NCBI GenBank assembly: GCA_002803225.1
Contig: NXFV01002075.1
Location: 80,413-144,412, forward strand
DNA: 64,000 nucleotides
Origin: Gamarada debralockiae
Lineage: Eukaryota > Ascomycota > Leotiomycetes > Helotiales > Hyphodiscaceae
Direction of reading: 5' to 3'
Part shown: piece after piece, positions 21,861-34,027 of the stretch
Position numbering within the stretch: the stretch's first letter is position 1
Layout of the letters: each line of letters begins with the position of its first letter
Program-made: the position numbers and the translations under genes
Notes under the pieces: model-generated
Seen by the model: the letters and a program-made list of their open reading frames with translations, nothing else
The model's database searches: none
Told to the model about the DNA's origin: nothing

Positions 21861-23772
21861 ATGAAACGAAAGAAACAGATCGAAGAATCGACCAACGGCC
21901 ACAACAATGAACCAAACCAGAAGAGAACCCAGTCAGGGAAGCTCATGAAACCGGATGTAGAAGAGGATGATGGGCACGATGAAGTGGAATCTGCGCCTCC
22001 AAAGAGAAGGACATCTCGGCGAGGGAGGGACACGGGAGATAACGAGCGGCATGCTACATTGCCTGACGAGGCGCCGAGCGAAAACGACGAGGACAAAGAC
22101 AATGAGGACGACGAAGATGAGGAAGGTGCAGAGGCCACTGCAGAGAGTGAGGAGGAAGATGCAGCTCCCGCAAAAGCTAGAACGCCCAAGGAGGGGATCA
22201 ATGGCAATCTGAGCAATAGCGCCAAGAAGGCGCAAGTGAATGGAATCACCCCTGTGAAAGAGCTGCGAGGCAAGAAGCTCTTCTCGACACCAGTCAAGAC
22301 CAATGGCACAACAGATGATACTCCAAAACTCGAAAGGCATGTGGATCGATCAGCCAGGAGGAAGAGTACGAGGAATCTCATCGAACGGACGGTCCTAGGG
22401 AACACAAGTGATAACGATGAAGGAGAGGAAGACATTGAACAGCATATCTATGGCTCAGGGGAAGAAGAGGAAGCGGAGGAAGATGCCGCGGAGGATGAAA
22501 TGGAAGTGGATGGTGAAGCGCCAGCAAGTGCTCCAGAAACACCTTCAAAAACACCTGGACGACGGAAAAGATCGAAGAATAAACAGCCATCTCCTCCACC
22601 GACCGACCTTCCACCACACGAGCTATACTTTTCGCAGAACCATGGAGGCCGATCTAAAACCTCCAACAACAATCTGAGTTCATTACAACTACTCGACCAC
22701 GAGGAATATTTCGCACTCCTCCGCAAATTCAAAGACCCGCATGCAGATGATATCGAATGGCTGCAAGAATTACACTCTGGGTCCTTCAACCAATGGCAGT
22801 TTGAGCTAAGCCAGAATTTCAACATCTGCCTTTACGGCTGGGGATCAAAGAGGTCCCTACTCATGAAGTTTGCCGAACACATCTACAAGGCACAGAAGGA
22901 TCCCTCGAAGAACAAAATCGTGGTGGCAAATGGCTACGTTCAGACTCTTACTATCCGAGATGTCATGAATACAGTAGCAGCTGCCATCTCAGAGCCTGCT
23001 CCAAAGCTTGGCTCTCAGCCAGCCGATATGCTCGAGAATCTGCTGGGTTTACTGGAAGAAGACAACTCTAGACACATTACGATCATAATTCACTCCATAG
23101 ATCGAGCTCCTCTCCGTCGTCCAGCAACTCAGACCATACTTTCACGCCTCAGTTCGCACCCACAGATCCATCTCGTTGCGTCTGCGGATAATCCTTCATT
23201 CCCTCTTCTTTGGGACAGCTCTCTCCGCTCTACGTACAATTTCCTTTTTCATGACTGTACGACTTTCCAGCCTTATTCTTCGGAGATTGATGTTGTGGAT
23301 GAAGTTCATGAACTCCTCGGCCGGAGCGGCAGGCGAGTAGGTGGGAAGGAAGGTGTGAGCTTCGTGCTCAAGAGTTTGCCAGAAAACGCAAAGAACCTTT
23401 TCAGGGTCCTGATCGGGGAGCAATTAGCAGCCATGGATGACAGTTCTGGAGCAGCGTTTGGAGATGATGATTACGAAGATGACGATAATGAGACACGAAA
23501 TGGCAATTCGAGGAGGAATGAACCTGGTGTAGAGTATAGGGTTTTGTATCAGAAGGCTGTCGAGGAATTCATTTGCAGTAACGAGATGAATTTCAGGACG
23601 TTGCTCAAAGAGTAAGTTTCGCGTTCCTCGAAGGCTCACGGATGCTAACCCTCGCAGATTTCATGATCATCAAATGATACAAAGCCGGAAAGATGCGCTG
23701 GGGACGGAGATGCTCTCGGTGCCGTTTCGCAAGGAAGAGCTTGAGACTATCCTGGAAGATATTGTATCATAG
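21861..23772 (+). CDS. ORC2: Origin recognition complex subunit 2
   Basis: Subunit of the six-part ORC that marks replication origins in the nucleus. Exons 21861-23611 and 23658-23772 encode 621 residues. Residues 1-250 are charged, low-complexity and probably disordered, with basic clusters and acidic runs. The conserved Orc2 AAA+-like core begins near ELYFSQNHGG and includes LLDHEEYFALL, FNICLYGWGSKRSLL, VVANGY, IIIHSIDRAPLR and LRSTYNFLFHDCTTF. The C-terminal winged-helix region ends with FHDHQMIQSRKDALGTE. I choose the ATG at 21861 because the frame is open 11 codons further up with no conservation expected there. A 46-base intron splits the Glu codon before FHDHQ. Confidence 0.93.
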
Positions 23773-25466
23773 CCGGAGCATAAAGGCCTGCATGGTCTGG
23801 AGTTAGCATTTGTTTAAGCAGAATAGTATAAGCCAGTCGCTAGGCGTGGGAGCATTTTGGAGCTTGGGAGCATATCAATGACAAATCATTCAAAGTGCAA
23901 TGGCTTATGTCGTTTAGATTCGTTATTGGCGTTCAATGCTCAATATGTGGCAAGGCGGCCCCAGAAGTTCTGGTTATAGGCCCGCTTGAAGGTTTGAAGA
24001 GAGCTCAATCACAGTGATTGACTCGGAGTGGAGCGAAGTTCTCTTTCTTCGTCTTGCATCTGCGATGTCCCACGCAACTTTGACACCATAGAGGCCGCAA
24101 GTGTTGAAGATAGTGAGCTTTGTATCATCCGACTTTAAGAGATAGCAGATTGAAGGTTGTGCTCAAGTGTATTTGAGGAGGCGTTGGGAGAAGGCTCATG
24201 ACGAAGCCTCTTCCCAAAAGATGTCTGTGACACAGGGTTCCATATCAATCGGTTCCCCTGGCTTTGAAAATATATGTAAGGAAGTCCCCGCACCGATTCC
24301 TGAACCGACAATCAAGCTCTAGCAACAGACTTTGAAACAGAAAGTTGTTCCCCTGCAATAGATGCAGGCTACGAGAACGTCGGTCTATACCCCGACCTAG
24401 GAAACTTCCCTCTCACGATTAGTCAAGTTGGTCACCATCGATGCAGGCACGTTCAGTAGCTACAAATTTTAGCTTTGTTTGGATTATCGCTCTCGTTGGG
24501 ATTTTTGTCGTCGTTTGAGTTTCGTTGTCAATTGAGTCGTCAAAGACTTCACCATTTCCTGCATCGGCATCTATTCGATCCTAGCGTATACTGTACTCGA
24601 ATGTGAGTATTGGGCACCAAAACTTACTCCATTAGTTCCATGCTCTCATCTCGTCTTGTCAATTGCCGTATGCCATAGAGAATAGCTGTGGGAAATCTTT
24701 GACATATTTTTCTGCTGGCTGGAATGTCTCGCTGATTTTGAAGCAAAACTGGCGTATATTCATAAATTTTATGCCGGCATTTTCTGAACTAACCATGGCA
24801 ACTTTTCTCTAAGCCCTGAAGGAGGAATTACATATCATAAAAGCGGTGAACGACATAAGTTTTCCCACCCTCGGTTCCCTCCTTCCTTTGGCTTTTCGGA
24901 AGGATTCAATATCATCTTTGGCGGTACGAAAGGCATGTTCTTTCCTTCTTTGGCGTTTACAAATTCTCCTGCTGATGGATCGATCACGGAACCTTTTCAT
25001 GAAGTCAGTGTGGAAGGGGAGCCAAGGGACATAGATAATGAGCACATTCACCTGGTTCCTTGGGACTAACATGGGGGTTTCCTGGGCTGCCATGGTCGGA
25101 CTTTGAGTGTTTGCTATTTGGAGGATGAATTAAGACACGAACCCGAGATGAAAACCAACAGTTGATACATATTCAAGCTTTGGTTATGTTAATCAAGCTC
25201 CCGTTGTTTTGTTCCTCCCTTTCTAGGTTTCCGTCACAGTGGTCATCCTCAATGACGGCGTCACTCTATGACACCCACCAATCTTTTAAAACACGACATC
25301 ACAAGAGACAAACTTTGAGAAATATGTTGGATTGCCTGTTCATTGAAGTATTTACAAATTATTTTGGCGTCCAATCAACTTCCTTCTTCAGGTACACCCC
25401 TCAACTCTTCCAATCACCCCCCCCCCCCTTCCCTCCCCCAACCCGTTCACGAGTAACAATCTAAAT
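23773..25466. other. Gene-poor stretch, no supported gene
   Basis: A minus-strand frame at 24809-25093 begins MAAQETPMLVPRNQ, and a second frame downstream reads EFVNAKEGKNMPFVPP. I could not join them with a phase-compatible intron, so I do not call a gene; it could be decayed. A C10 run lies near 25420-25430. Otherwise nothing is seen. Confidence 0.45.
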
Positions 25467-26871
25467 CTATAGCGTAGCACCTGCAACACCAACAACAGCT
25501 TTGATAACATTGGCAGAACTCAACAAGCTATACGAGTAAGGCATGCTGCTGGCAGTCAAGGTTCCAACCGGCGCAGTGTTTGTTCCATGCCAAGGTCGTT
25601 GTCAATAGCAACAACATATATAGTCCAGTCAGCAAAGGATCTCCTCCTACCGAATCAAGTCATGAACTTACCCAAAATCATCACTATAGGGAAAAGCAAT
25701 GGCCTCAGTGCAGTTCGAGAAAACGTTGCTCTGAACCAGCACCTGAGCTCCGTTTCTTGAGTCAATACCAGCATTCATGCTGAGGAAACAAGAGTTGAAG
25801 ACATGGCCAGTTCAAAACCGCATGTGTGGTGTTCGGCTACCGATGTTGAACCAGTAGTTGTTGTGCTGGGTAACGTGGAGATGTCCGGTATCCTTGGCTC
25901 TGTTGCTGTCGCTGTGCCCGATGAGACATGCCTACCAGTGATCGTGAAGGTAACAATTGGAAACTGTTAGCCATTCGGATGCATTGGTGATATCAACGAG
26001 TCCATCATAATAGACTTTGCCGTGATCCAGGTCGGAGTAGAATTTGCTGGAGTGTGTTAGTGATTGATCTTCCAGGGATTGAAGGGCACAAACCAATGAC
26101 CGACCCAAACGTTGGTGGATGCTTGAATGCCAATGCCATCTCCGTTTGCAGCGAGGCCATCTTGGCTGATGATATTGCGAACAATCACGTTGGTCTGTTT
26201 CCAGACGTAAAGTCCGATACCAACGAGCTCTACAAGAAAGTTAGAAGTCTAACATCAAAATGGATCTGGACATTACGTACTCTCTCCCGGAAGTCCAATA
26301 CTGGACTTGTTAGATCCAATTCTTACTTGCACATCTTCAGTGATGGTCCCCGAAATAATGACTGTGAAGGCCTTGGAGTCAGCACTGTTCAATAAAGAAG
26401 GAAGAATAGCTCAATGCGAGGTTTTTTGAGTCTATATTCATGTCTTTTCTCTTATGGGGTCTGTTTAAAGTAGAGCCCAATGCAGAAGTTAAAAGGTTAA
26501 GACTGAATAGAAATCGATTGATCCAACCACTACTTACTGATTCTTGGAGTTGTACCAGTATTCTTAGCATTATTCGTAATGGCGGTGGATTCGGCTAGAG
26601 TCGAAGCAGTGGTGACAGTTCCGCCCAAACTCCAGAGGTCTGTGGGAGCGTTAGTTGGGGTGAATGCTCCCTTTGAGAGGAATGGAAGAATGCCAGGACT
26701 TACCCCTCCATTTTGAGTGGCATATCCAGTAGTAGCAATGTCGGTAATGGTAGCCCTCTTCACGATTAGGGCACGCTCAACAATCTCAATTTCGTCCTAT
26801 GTTGGAGTTGGCACTGCAGCAATAATCCGAGCAAGAAGAGGGACAGCTGTAAAAGGAAGGGAGAGTTTCAC
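25467..26871 (-). pseudogene. Pectate lyase (PL1 family) pseudogene
   Basis: A secreted pectin-degrading enzyme in its intact form, now broken. Read on the minus strand, recognisable blocks in order are a signal-like KLSLPFTAVPLL, ITDIATTGYATQNGG, ADSKAFTVIISGTI, GIGLYVWKQTNVIVRNII, GIGIQASTNVWV, VYYDGLVDITNAS, LIGHSDSN, NNYWFNIGSRTP, NGAQVLVQSN and IDNDLG, then a normal family tail. Lesions I can see: the expected start codon is GTG (26869-26871), and in-frame stops lie at 26797-26799, 25932-25934 and 25812-25814. A frameshift lies near 25585-25592. One intron lacks an obvious AG acceptor (upstream of IDNDLG). Several independent breaks argue for an old loss. The lesions are not the C-to-T pattern of RIP. 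Confidence 0.88.
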
Positions 26872-28645
26872 ATTGGAAAATTGAGTCGATTGATGAAGAT
26901 ACTGTCGCGGATGAAGACCAGACGAACGAGTATGTAACTCCATCTTATAAGCCCTTTTATTCTGCGTGGGCTAAAGACGCCATTCCTTGATGCCCGGGGT
27001 ACTCGGAACCATAGGAGACAGGGAATCCTATCATGCAGTTCTCTGTTTGCTAAAGATGCAATCAACACTTTTCCTGCGTAAGATAGGAGAAGAGGGCGCT
27101 GAAAATTTTGCAATTAAGTGAATGGAAGTTGAGTCCGTAGAACATCTCGACAATGCCATTTGTGCGATATTGAGTTATTGACAGTTCAGATTGATCAGAT
27201 AAAATGCCAAGGCTGCCAAGAAGAAGAAGAGATCTTCATGACCTTATATATCCTGTTTCTAGGTATAATAAATGAGGTTCCTAAAAGATATATAGTGGTT
27301 TCATGTTTCTAAAGGTCTTCCGTCCAGTACAGTAAATTTTCCCGATGATTCGACGGGCACCCCGCATTAACACCCCCTGCCTCTATTCGGAATCCTGGAT
27401 AGGAGGTACCCTCTTGGCATTAAAGCTTTGCAGAATGCTTCGCCTTCCACGGGTTATTCAAAAGAAGACAAAAAATTGACATTTTGATGACAGATTCGGA
27501 AGTCCTGATCAGGTTGAGCATAGATAGCTGCAAATAACTTAGTCAGACCCTTCGCAGTAGTCAACCGTGGTTAGTCGTCTTTATGACATGTTCCCAGATG
27601 AATAGCTTCCTGGGAGAATATGTGGAGTATTATCAGAGGGAGAATGACAGAACTGAAGAGCTTGAGGCTGACTCTCCAACTCGGGGATTACTGGAGTGCA
27701 GATTGGATATCCCAGGAGGTGAAGAACGAATTGTTGAACCGACTACTACTTCTTCCTAGGCAAAACTAAGAGGGCTTGTAAACTTTGAGTTGAAGATTTC
27801 ACACAAAGAGGGTTGTGATGTTGACGAAGCAGAGCAAAGGATGAGGGTCTTGTATGTAGAACGAATGATAGGCTAATGGGACATAAAGAATCATTATGAT
27901 TATGCGTATTGGCATACTTGGGAATATAGACAGAGATAGAGAACCTTCTCATGGCACAAAGCCTAAGGAGTCCAGCACCCTTTCCAATAAGGTCACTCAA
28001 GCATTCACAAGAGCTTGTGAAATACTACCCAGCTTGAACAATTGCCAAGCTTCAATATAGCAAATGTCCGAAATTAACTGCATCATAAGAAGTAGGTGCT
28101 CTACTTGCCCATTCCCATTTCGAGAGCTCAGAGAAGAATCCATCTAAAAGAAAATAATAATAAATATATATGTAAATAGAAAAAATTAAAGGACATACGG
28201 CAGTAGGAATTCGCTGCTCGTCACCGACGCAACTACTAATCTACCGACATAAGGCTTGTGTATGGCAGAGCGAACGGGATGCCCAATTCTCCTTATTCTG
28301 TGGTCGTATGTGAAAGCATAATGCCGTAAAGTAATCTATATACAAGTACATCACTGGTAGGGTCTTGCGTTTGAAAGTGGGAAGCATGACGCTTTGCAAA
28401 AGAACTCCGCCACACGAGGCGGCTAAAAGACAAGATACATATCAGTATCAAGACAATTGACTCGAGACTTTGGATCTGTCGTACGGTACTACTAAAATAT
28501 TTGGACGCAATAAAAGCTGATGTAGGTTCAACATATCTTGGAGTGCTTGGCGCTTGTCCGTTTTTGGATGTGGCGCATGAACCTAAACCGCAGCCTTCTT
28601 TGACTTTTTCGATCTTTGAACTATCTCGTCTCGAGAACATACAAT
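26872..28645. other. Gene-poor stretch between pectate lyase relic and CWC2
   Basis: About 1.8 kb with only short unsupported frames. AT-rich patches occur near 28150-28190. The last few hundred bases should hold the CWC2 promoter. Confidence 0.5.
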
Positions 28646-29876
28646 ATGGCCGACGTCGAAATCACAACACCTCCAACGATGGCGTCTCACGAGGCTGGAC
28701 CTGAAGATGGATCTACAGCCCTCGCAACAGCCAATACTGAGGTCGCCGCGCCGGCGGAGAGAAAAGTGAAGAAGATCATCCGCAAAAAGAAACGTCCAGC
28801 GCGACCACAAGTGGACCCCTCGACCATGAAATCCGAACCCCCTCCTCAAACCGGTACTATCTTCAATATCTGGTACAACAAGTGGTCAGGCGGAGATCGC
28901 GAGGATAAATACCTGTCAAAGACTGCTGCGGCGGGGCGCTGCAACATTGCGAAAGACACTGGATATACCAAGGCCGACAAAGTTCCGGGAAGCTATTTTT
29001 GCTTGTTCTTTGCTCGAGGAATCTGTCCAAAAGGTTCTGAATGTGAGTACCTGCACAGATTACCAGGTATCCATGACATGTTCAACCCGAATGTGGATGT
29101 GTTTGGAAGAGACAAGCATTCGGATTACAGAGATGATATGGGAGGTGTGGGAAGCTTCATGAGGCAGAATCGCACGATCTATGTAGGAAGGATACACGTC
29201 AGCGATGATATCGAGGAAGTGGTTGCTAGGCATTTTGCAGAATGGGGACAAGTCGAGCGAAGTAAGTCTCCTTATCTCTGGGAAGCGTGCAAGAGCTAAC
29301 ATGAATGTAGTACGCGTTCTCAATACCAGAGGTGTTGCATTCATTACATACTCGAACGAATCGAACGCGCAATTTGCGAAGGAAGCAATGGCGCATCAGT
29401 CATTAGACCACAACGAAATCCTGAACGTGCGATGGGCGACGGCTGATCCAAATCCAATGGCCCAAGCACGAGAGGCACGAAAGATCGAAGAACAGGCAGC
29501 GGAGGCTGTGCGAAGAGCGCTACCAGCCGAATTCGTGGCTGAAATTGAAGGCCGCGATCCAGAAGCTCGGAAACGAAAGAAGATTGAAGGCGGTTTCGGA
29601 CTGGAAGGTTATCAAGCTCCGGATGATGTCTATTTTGCGAGGGGTGCAAATGCAGTCAATCCAATAGGCAGACAGGGATTGGAGCTTGAGGAGGAGCAGA
29701 GACTGATGATCGAGGCTGATCAGGTGGAGCAGGCGCAGGCAGAAGAAAGTGGTATTTTCTCGAGCAGCACGCTCGCTGCATTACAGGGCACTCAAGGGGC
29801 ATTTGTCTCAAAACCAAAAGAAAAGGCACCATCGGGCCCATTAGTAGCTTATGATAGCGATAGCGATAGTGATTAA
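28646..29876 (+). CDS. CWC2: Pre-mRNA-splicing factor Cwc2
   Basis: NineTeen-complex protein that contacts U6 snRNA and helps shape the spliceosome active site. Exons 28646-29261 and 29311-29876 encode 393 residues. A Torus/zinc-finger region covers about 65-165; the CCCH finger ligands are Cys119, Cys127, Cys133 and His137 (CLFFARGICPKGSECEYLH). An RRM follows from about 175 (RTIYVGRIHV, then GVAFITYSNESNAQFA, with the ILNVRWA end strand). The tail is Gln/Ala/Glu-rich and ends in alternating Ser-Asp. The frame is open ten codons upstream, but MADVEI is the better start after an A-rich context. A 49-base intron joins VER to IRVLNTRG. It converges on UreF with 125 bp between stops. Confidence 0.94.
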
Positions 29877-30001
29877 TGGATAGCATGGCGGCGTTGGGGA
29901 GTATGGGTGGAGCGGTGGCATTATTGCATAGATCAGCGAACAAACAAAAATTGTCATCGCATCCAAATCACCCCATATCTGACCCTTGATAAGTTTTCAT
30001 C

Positions 30002-30944
30002 TCAACTATTGAAGATCCTTGAATACAACATTTCATGTCTCCCAACCCAGAGATCCATAACTGGGACACTCTGTCCCGCGTCTTCAACCTTCGTATCCCA
30101 CTCCCTTTCAACAACTTTTCGAATGCCGTCCTGTACCTCAACGCTCGCCAATACCTTCTGCGCATGATACGGCCCAAACATACTCGCTCGCACAGCTGCA
30201 GACAGCAGAGCCTTCACATGGCTCAGCATAAAAACATATGCAGTCTGCTCCAAACTCATACCCAATGTACAGGCAATAGCTCCAAAAAGAGGTCCTAGAT
30301 GGGCAGATGCCGTTGGCAGGTCGCTAGCAACAGTCGAAGATGTGGAGCGTAAGAGAATTGTGAATTCTTTCAAAGGCTCGATAGCATGTGGAGAAGCACC
30401 TGCTGGTAAGGCCGAGCTGAACGATCGATCCCATATCGAGAGAAGAGCTCGGCCTTGCGCAACAGATGCTCGCCGTCCAACTGTGCACATTATGGCTGCA
30501 TCTAGGTTATCATCCAGCTCTATGAGATCAACTGGGCTCCGGTGAGCTGCGAGCACAAATGGTAGAGTTGTCGAGGCATAGGAGGAGAGTGAGAGGTTGA
30601 GGAAAGCGGGGAACGACGAGTTGGGACGAGTATGCGCGAGGTAGGATTCGAGGCCACTGCTGAATGCGAACGAGCCTAAAGGGAGCGCTGAATCTGCGAG
30701 AAGGAGGAGGAAGTGATGCGATGATGGGGCAAGTGGACCTAGAGACGCACGTTAGAGGGATATTGAGATGGGGGCTTTCATCCGTACCATCACTCTGAAG
30801 CACTTTCGCTGGTGGGGTCATGATAGCCGTGCCATTGCTGCGGCTAGCACTCAGGCGGACTTTAGCTTCTTGTAGCTTCTGTTCAAGCTCAGTTATTTCA
30901 TCTTCAATAGCTTGCGACTCCGAAGAGCCGACTTTATTGCTCAT
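30002..30944 (-). CDS. ureF: Urease accessory protein UreF
   Basis: Part of the UreD-UreF-UreG machinery that loads nickel into urease in the cytosol, letting the fungus use urea. Exons 30788-30944 and 30002-30738 encode 297 residues. The UreF signature FLLLLADSALPLGSFAFSSG lies at about residues 62-81, followed by LESYLAH and a C-terminal helical domain (LGPLFGAIACTLGMSLEQTA). The first exon encodes a short Glu-rich helix (EDEITELEQKLQEAKVRL) of fungal type. I start at the ATG at 30942-30944; the frame is open 50 codons further, but that part lacks family character. The 49-base intron splits a Gly codon and joins SDG to PLAPSSHH. Confidence 0.9.
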
Positions 30945-31935
30945 CGGGGGAGCATGTTCCTGTGATGCAGGTAGGAAATATTGCACAAGTCGTTGGAAGA
31001 AGGTCCGAATAGTCGCCTCCTCCTCGGTTGCTAGATAGACGCCGTCGATCCCTTCAAACACCCCTACAAACTGTTCTATTAAATTCACTTGCACTCAACA
31101 CCCGGTCTCTTTAGAGCAAGGCTCTCTCGCACATCGTGAGGCTTCCAACGTCGACAACTCATTAAGGATTTCAATCCTGGGGTTAATAGGGGAGTGGCTG
31201 TGTGTCGCCTGCATGTTCTGGCACAACGAGTTGCCTCCGCCCGCTTCATTGCTGCAAGCTGCAACCCCTGTCACTAAAATTTCCCAATTTCCAACGTCAG
31301 GGGAGTATCTGCCTATGGCAGCTAAGAGGATCGGACTTGGGCCCCTTTGGCACGTCAAAAGGCTTGTTTTGCTTCGCTCCTAGTCAGATGCAGGCAAACA
31401 ACCTCGTGCAATTCGTATATAAGTTCACTGAACAAACTGTTGCGTTTTCGAAAACTCCAACATGCCGAGCGCCGGGTCTGATTTCTGGTTGATTTCGATA
31501 CCGCGGATGTGTTTTCCTGTCGACAAAAACCGAGGTCTCACGAGCATCTTGAAACGCTGTGCCGCATTTCTGCTTGCTTCCTTCCATCGCAGGGCTGTGT
31601 TTGGACCTTTTTTGCAGGGCATCCAGGGCAATTAATTTATTTTCGGATTTTCTCTGCACGCTGAGTGGCTCATAGGCAGAACCATGTTGTTGCCTCAGCA
31701 TCGTGATGGCTCATCCAACAGTTATAGACCTATTCATGGACCATTCTTGGGCTAAGTCGTTACCTGCCTCACCGCTGTGCCCTCCATGTTAAATCCAACT
31801 CTGTGCCTCAACCTGTTCTGCCTATTATCAAAAACCTATATATTTATTCTTTATCTGGAAATCAGAGCCATCCAAAGTTAGCAAAACTACACCACATCTA
31901 AATCATATTTTAATACATAAACATTCTCTGTCAAC
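30945..31935. other. Divergent intergenic region, UreF / MARVEL protein
   Basis: About 1 kb with both promoters. Open frames at minus 31095-31358 and minus 31384-31701 carry no recognisable domain. Confidence 0.5.
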
Positions 31936-32571
31936 ATGATCGTCACACTCGCCGTTCGAGTTCTCCAAGTAAGCTACTTTCTATTAAACGTTCCACTCAT
32001 ATGAATCGTCACTGACTGGTCAACTTCTAGCTTCTCTTCGGCGCTGTTGTCCTCGCGCTCTCTGCTGTCCTGATCAATGGCTATGGACCTGGCCATGGAC
32101 CCTCACTCATCGACTACGGTGCCTTCTGTGGTGGTGCTGGTATCCTGTTCGCAGCTGTCGGGGTCGTTGCATGCTTCATGGAATCCCTCCAAGGCATAAT
32201 CATGCTAGCGCTTGATGGTCTCGCGACATTCTTCGTTCTCGCAGGTGGAATTGTAAGTTACTTGATACCAGTATCTGCTCTCCAACTAACAATCTTTCTC
32301 AAAGGCATATGCAGCGACAATGAAAGTTGGCAGCTGCACCGATCTGATCTATCTCCAAGCTCACTCAAAGACTATCGCAACCAGTGAACAGAAATCATAC
32401 TCGGGAAACGACGAGGGACAAGTTAACCGCAATGCGCTCAATGACGTGGAGGGTCGTTGTCGAGAAGTTCAGGCTACCACGGCCTTCCTTTGGTTTTTGT
32501 TCGCATGCTTTGCCGTTACTGTGGGACTCTCCTTCATGAGCAAGGGAAAGGGCAGAGGATCAATGGTTTAG
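31936..32571 (+). CDS. Small MARVEL-like four-helix membrane protein
   Basis: Exons 31936-31968, 32031-32252 and 32305-32571 encode 173 residues. Four hydrophobic segments are visible: about 3-28 (VRVLQLLFGAVVLALSAVLI), 43-62, 66-92 and 142-160 (ATTAFLWFLFACFAVTVGLS), with a polar stretch between the third and fourth. This is the usual plan of fungal MARVEL proteins such as Nce102 relatives, which organise plasma-membrane domains. Family placement rests on topology and on the conserved opening MIVTLAVRVLQ, so the function is tentative. Introns of 62 and 52 bases are GT..AG and phase-consistent. The last residues (KGKGRGSMV) form a short basic cytosolic tail. Confidence 0.78.
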
Positions 32572-33034
32572 TAACTGAGCAGTTAGCAGCAAAGGTTGGA
32601 AACGACGAAACAAATCGAGTACCTGAAAGTGATGGGATTAATCGGGGGAATGGCGTTGAGAAGTCTTTTTGAAGTTTGTCTTGAGACCTGATATTATACC
32701 CTATGACAGCGAAATACATACCATAGCCACTTCTTTCAATTTCAACATTGGCGTTTTGCTCTTGTTACAGATGGTTACACATAAGTTCTGTCCAATCTTA
32801 GAGGTACGTCGTACCTTCGTACATGTCAACCAATAGAATGTCCTCGACTAAATATCTCGCATCCCGCATTCAAATGCCCCACCTCCACGCCTCTTCAGCC
32901 TCATATCAGCTGTTGCTCACCGAGACTACTAAAGCTCTTCAAATCCCAGCTAAACATTCCAGTCATTTCATTCACTTTTCAAACTTGCGTCTCACGCCCA
33001 TTCTCTCATCTCTTTCCATAACTCCTCGTTCAAT
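32572..33034. other. Intergenic upstream of SDR gene
   Basis: Contains a small perfect palindrome at 32802-32816 (AGGTACG-T-CGTACCT), 219 bp before the SDR ATG, a possible binding site. Otherwise nothing is seen. Confidence 0.45.
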
Positions 33035-34027
33035 ATGACAGCCTCAATCCGCAATTTCTACACCCAGATGTTTCCCCCCGCACCCACCTTCACCGAAGCC
33101 CAAATCCCCTCCCAAACCGGCAAGGTCTTCTTAGTAACAGGTGGCAGCGATGGCGTCGGCTTCGAAATCGCCAGAACACTCTATTCCAAAGGTGCAAAAA
33201 TCTACATAGCCTCTCGCTCCCAAACCAAAGCAGAAACAGCCATGAAAACTATCACAGCCCTCCCTACACCCACACCAGGCGAAATTAGATACATCCATCT
33301 CGATCTCGCGGACTTAGCTTCCGTCAAAGAGGCAGCGCAAGTTTTCGGAAGACAGGAAGATAAACTGGATGTGTTGTGGAATAATGCTGCGATTGGTGTG
33401 GGAGCGTTGCCGAATGGGAGTAAGACGAAGCAGGGGCATGAGATACATGTGGGAACGAATTGTTTGGGGCCATTTTTATTTACAAAGCTCTTATTGCCGA
33501 AATTGAGGGAGGCGGCGAAGACGGCTCCAAAAGATTCTGTGCGTATTGTTTGGGCGAGCTCTGCTGTTGTCGACGGCATGGCCCCGAAGGGCGGCGTCAA
33601 TATCGCTGAACTGGCTTCACCGTCTTCTGACCAGAACAGGACCTACACCATCTCCAAGGCTGGGAACTGGCTTCTCGCTTCCGAATTCGCTCGCAGAGTG
33701 GGGAAGGACGGTATCATCAGCATCACGCAGAATCCTGGGAATCTAAACACAAATCTTTTGGCCGGTCTTCCGAAAGTGATGAAGGTGTTGGTCAAGCCGC
33801 TACTGTATCCCGCGAAGATGGGGGCTTATACAAACCTCTGGGCTGGATTGAGTCCTGGCATTAAGGTGGAGGATGGAGGTCGGTATGTGATTCCTTGGGG
33901 GAGGTGGCATGCATGTCCGAGGAAAGACATTACGGATGGTTTCATGAGTAAGGAGGAAGGTGGGACGGGAGAGGGGGCCGAGTTTTGGCAGTGGTGTGAG
34001 GAGAGAACTAGAGATTTTGCGACGTGA
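33035..34027 (+). CDS. Short-chain dehydrogenase/reductase
   Basis: NAD(P)-dependent oxidoreductase with a single 330-residue exon. The cofactor motif TGGSDGVG (TGxxxGxG) lies near residues 36-43, NNAAIG (the NNAG-like motif) near 116, an Asp-Leu pair HLDLADLASV near 90, and the active-site YTISK (YxxxK) near 208. A catalytic Ser fits WASSAVVDG about 30 residues earlier. The C-terminal part, with WGRWHACPRKDI, resembles the retinol-dehydrogenase/WW-oxidoreductase-like fungal subgroup, often annotated only as SDR. The substrate is not readable from sequence. A cluster role is unlikely because the neighbours are unrelated. The first ATG gives the expected ~25-residue lead before the Rossmann fold. 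Confidence 0.9.
   Translation: MTASIRNFYTQMFPPAPTFTEAQIPSQTGKVFLVTGGSDGVGFEIARTLYSKGAKIYIASRSQTKAETAMKTITALPTPTPGEIRYIHLDLADLASVKEAAQVFGRQEDKLDVLWNNAAIGVGALPNGSKTKQGHEIHVGTNCLGPFLFTKLLLPKLREAAKTAPKDSVRIVWASSAVVDGMAPKGGVNIAELASPSSDQNRTYTISKAGNWLLASEFARRVGKDGIISITQNPGNLNTNLLAGLPKVMKVLVKPLLYPAKMGAYTNLWAGLSPGIKVEDGGRYVIPWGRWHACPRKDITDGFMSKEEGGTGEGAEFWQWCEERTRDFAT

Noticed and set aside
24809..25093. Minus-strand frame MAAQETPMLVPRNQ plus a nearby EFVNAKEGKNMPFVPP frame
   Set aside because: The two pieces look protein-like, but no donor/acceptor pair joins them in a compatible phase, and I recognise no family. It may be a small gene or a relic.
26530..26763. Separate 77-residue secreted protein
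   Set aside because: It is the N-terminal part of the pectate lyase relic (ITDIATTGYATQNGG), including unspliced intron.
25467..26871. RIP as the cause of pectate lyase decay
   Set aside because: The stops do not arise by a consistent C-to-T or G-to-A pattern, and no repeated copy is present in the window.
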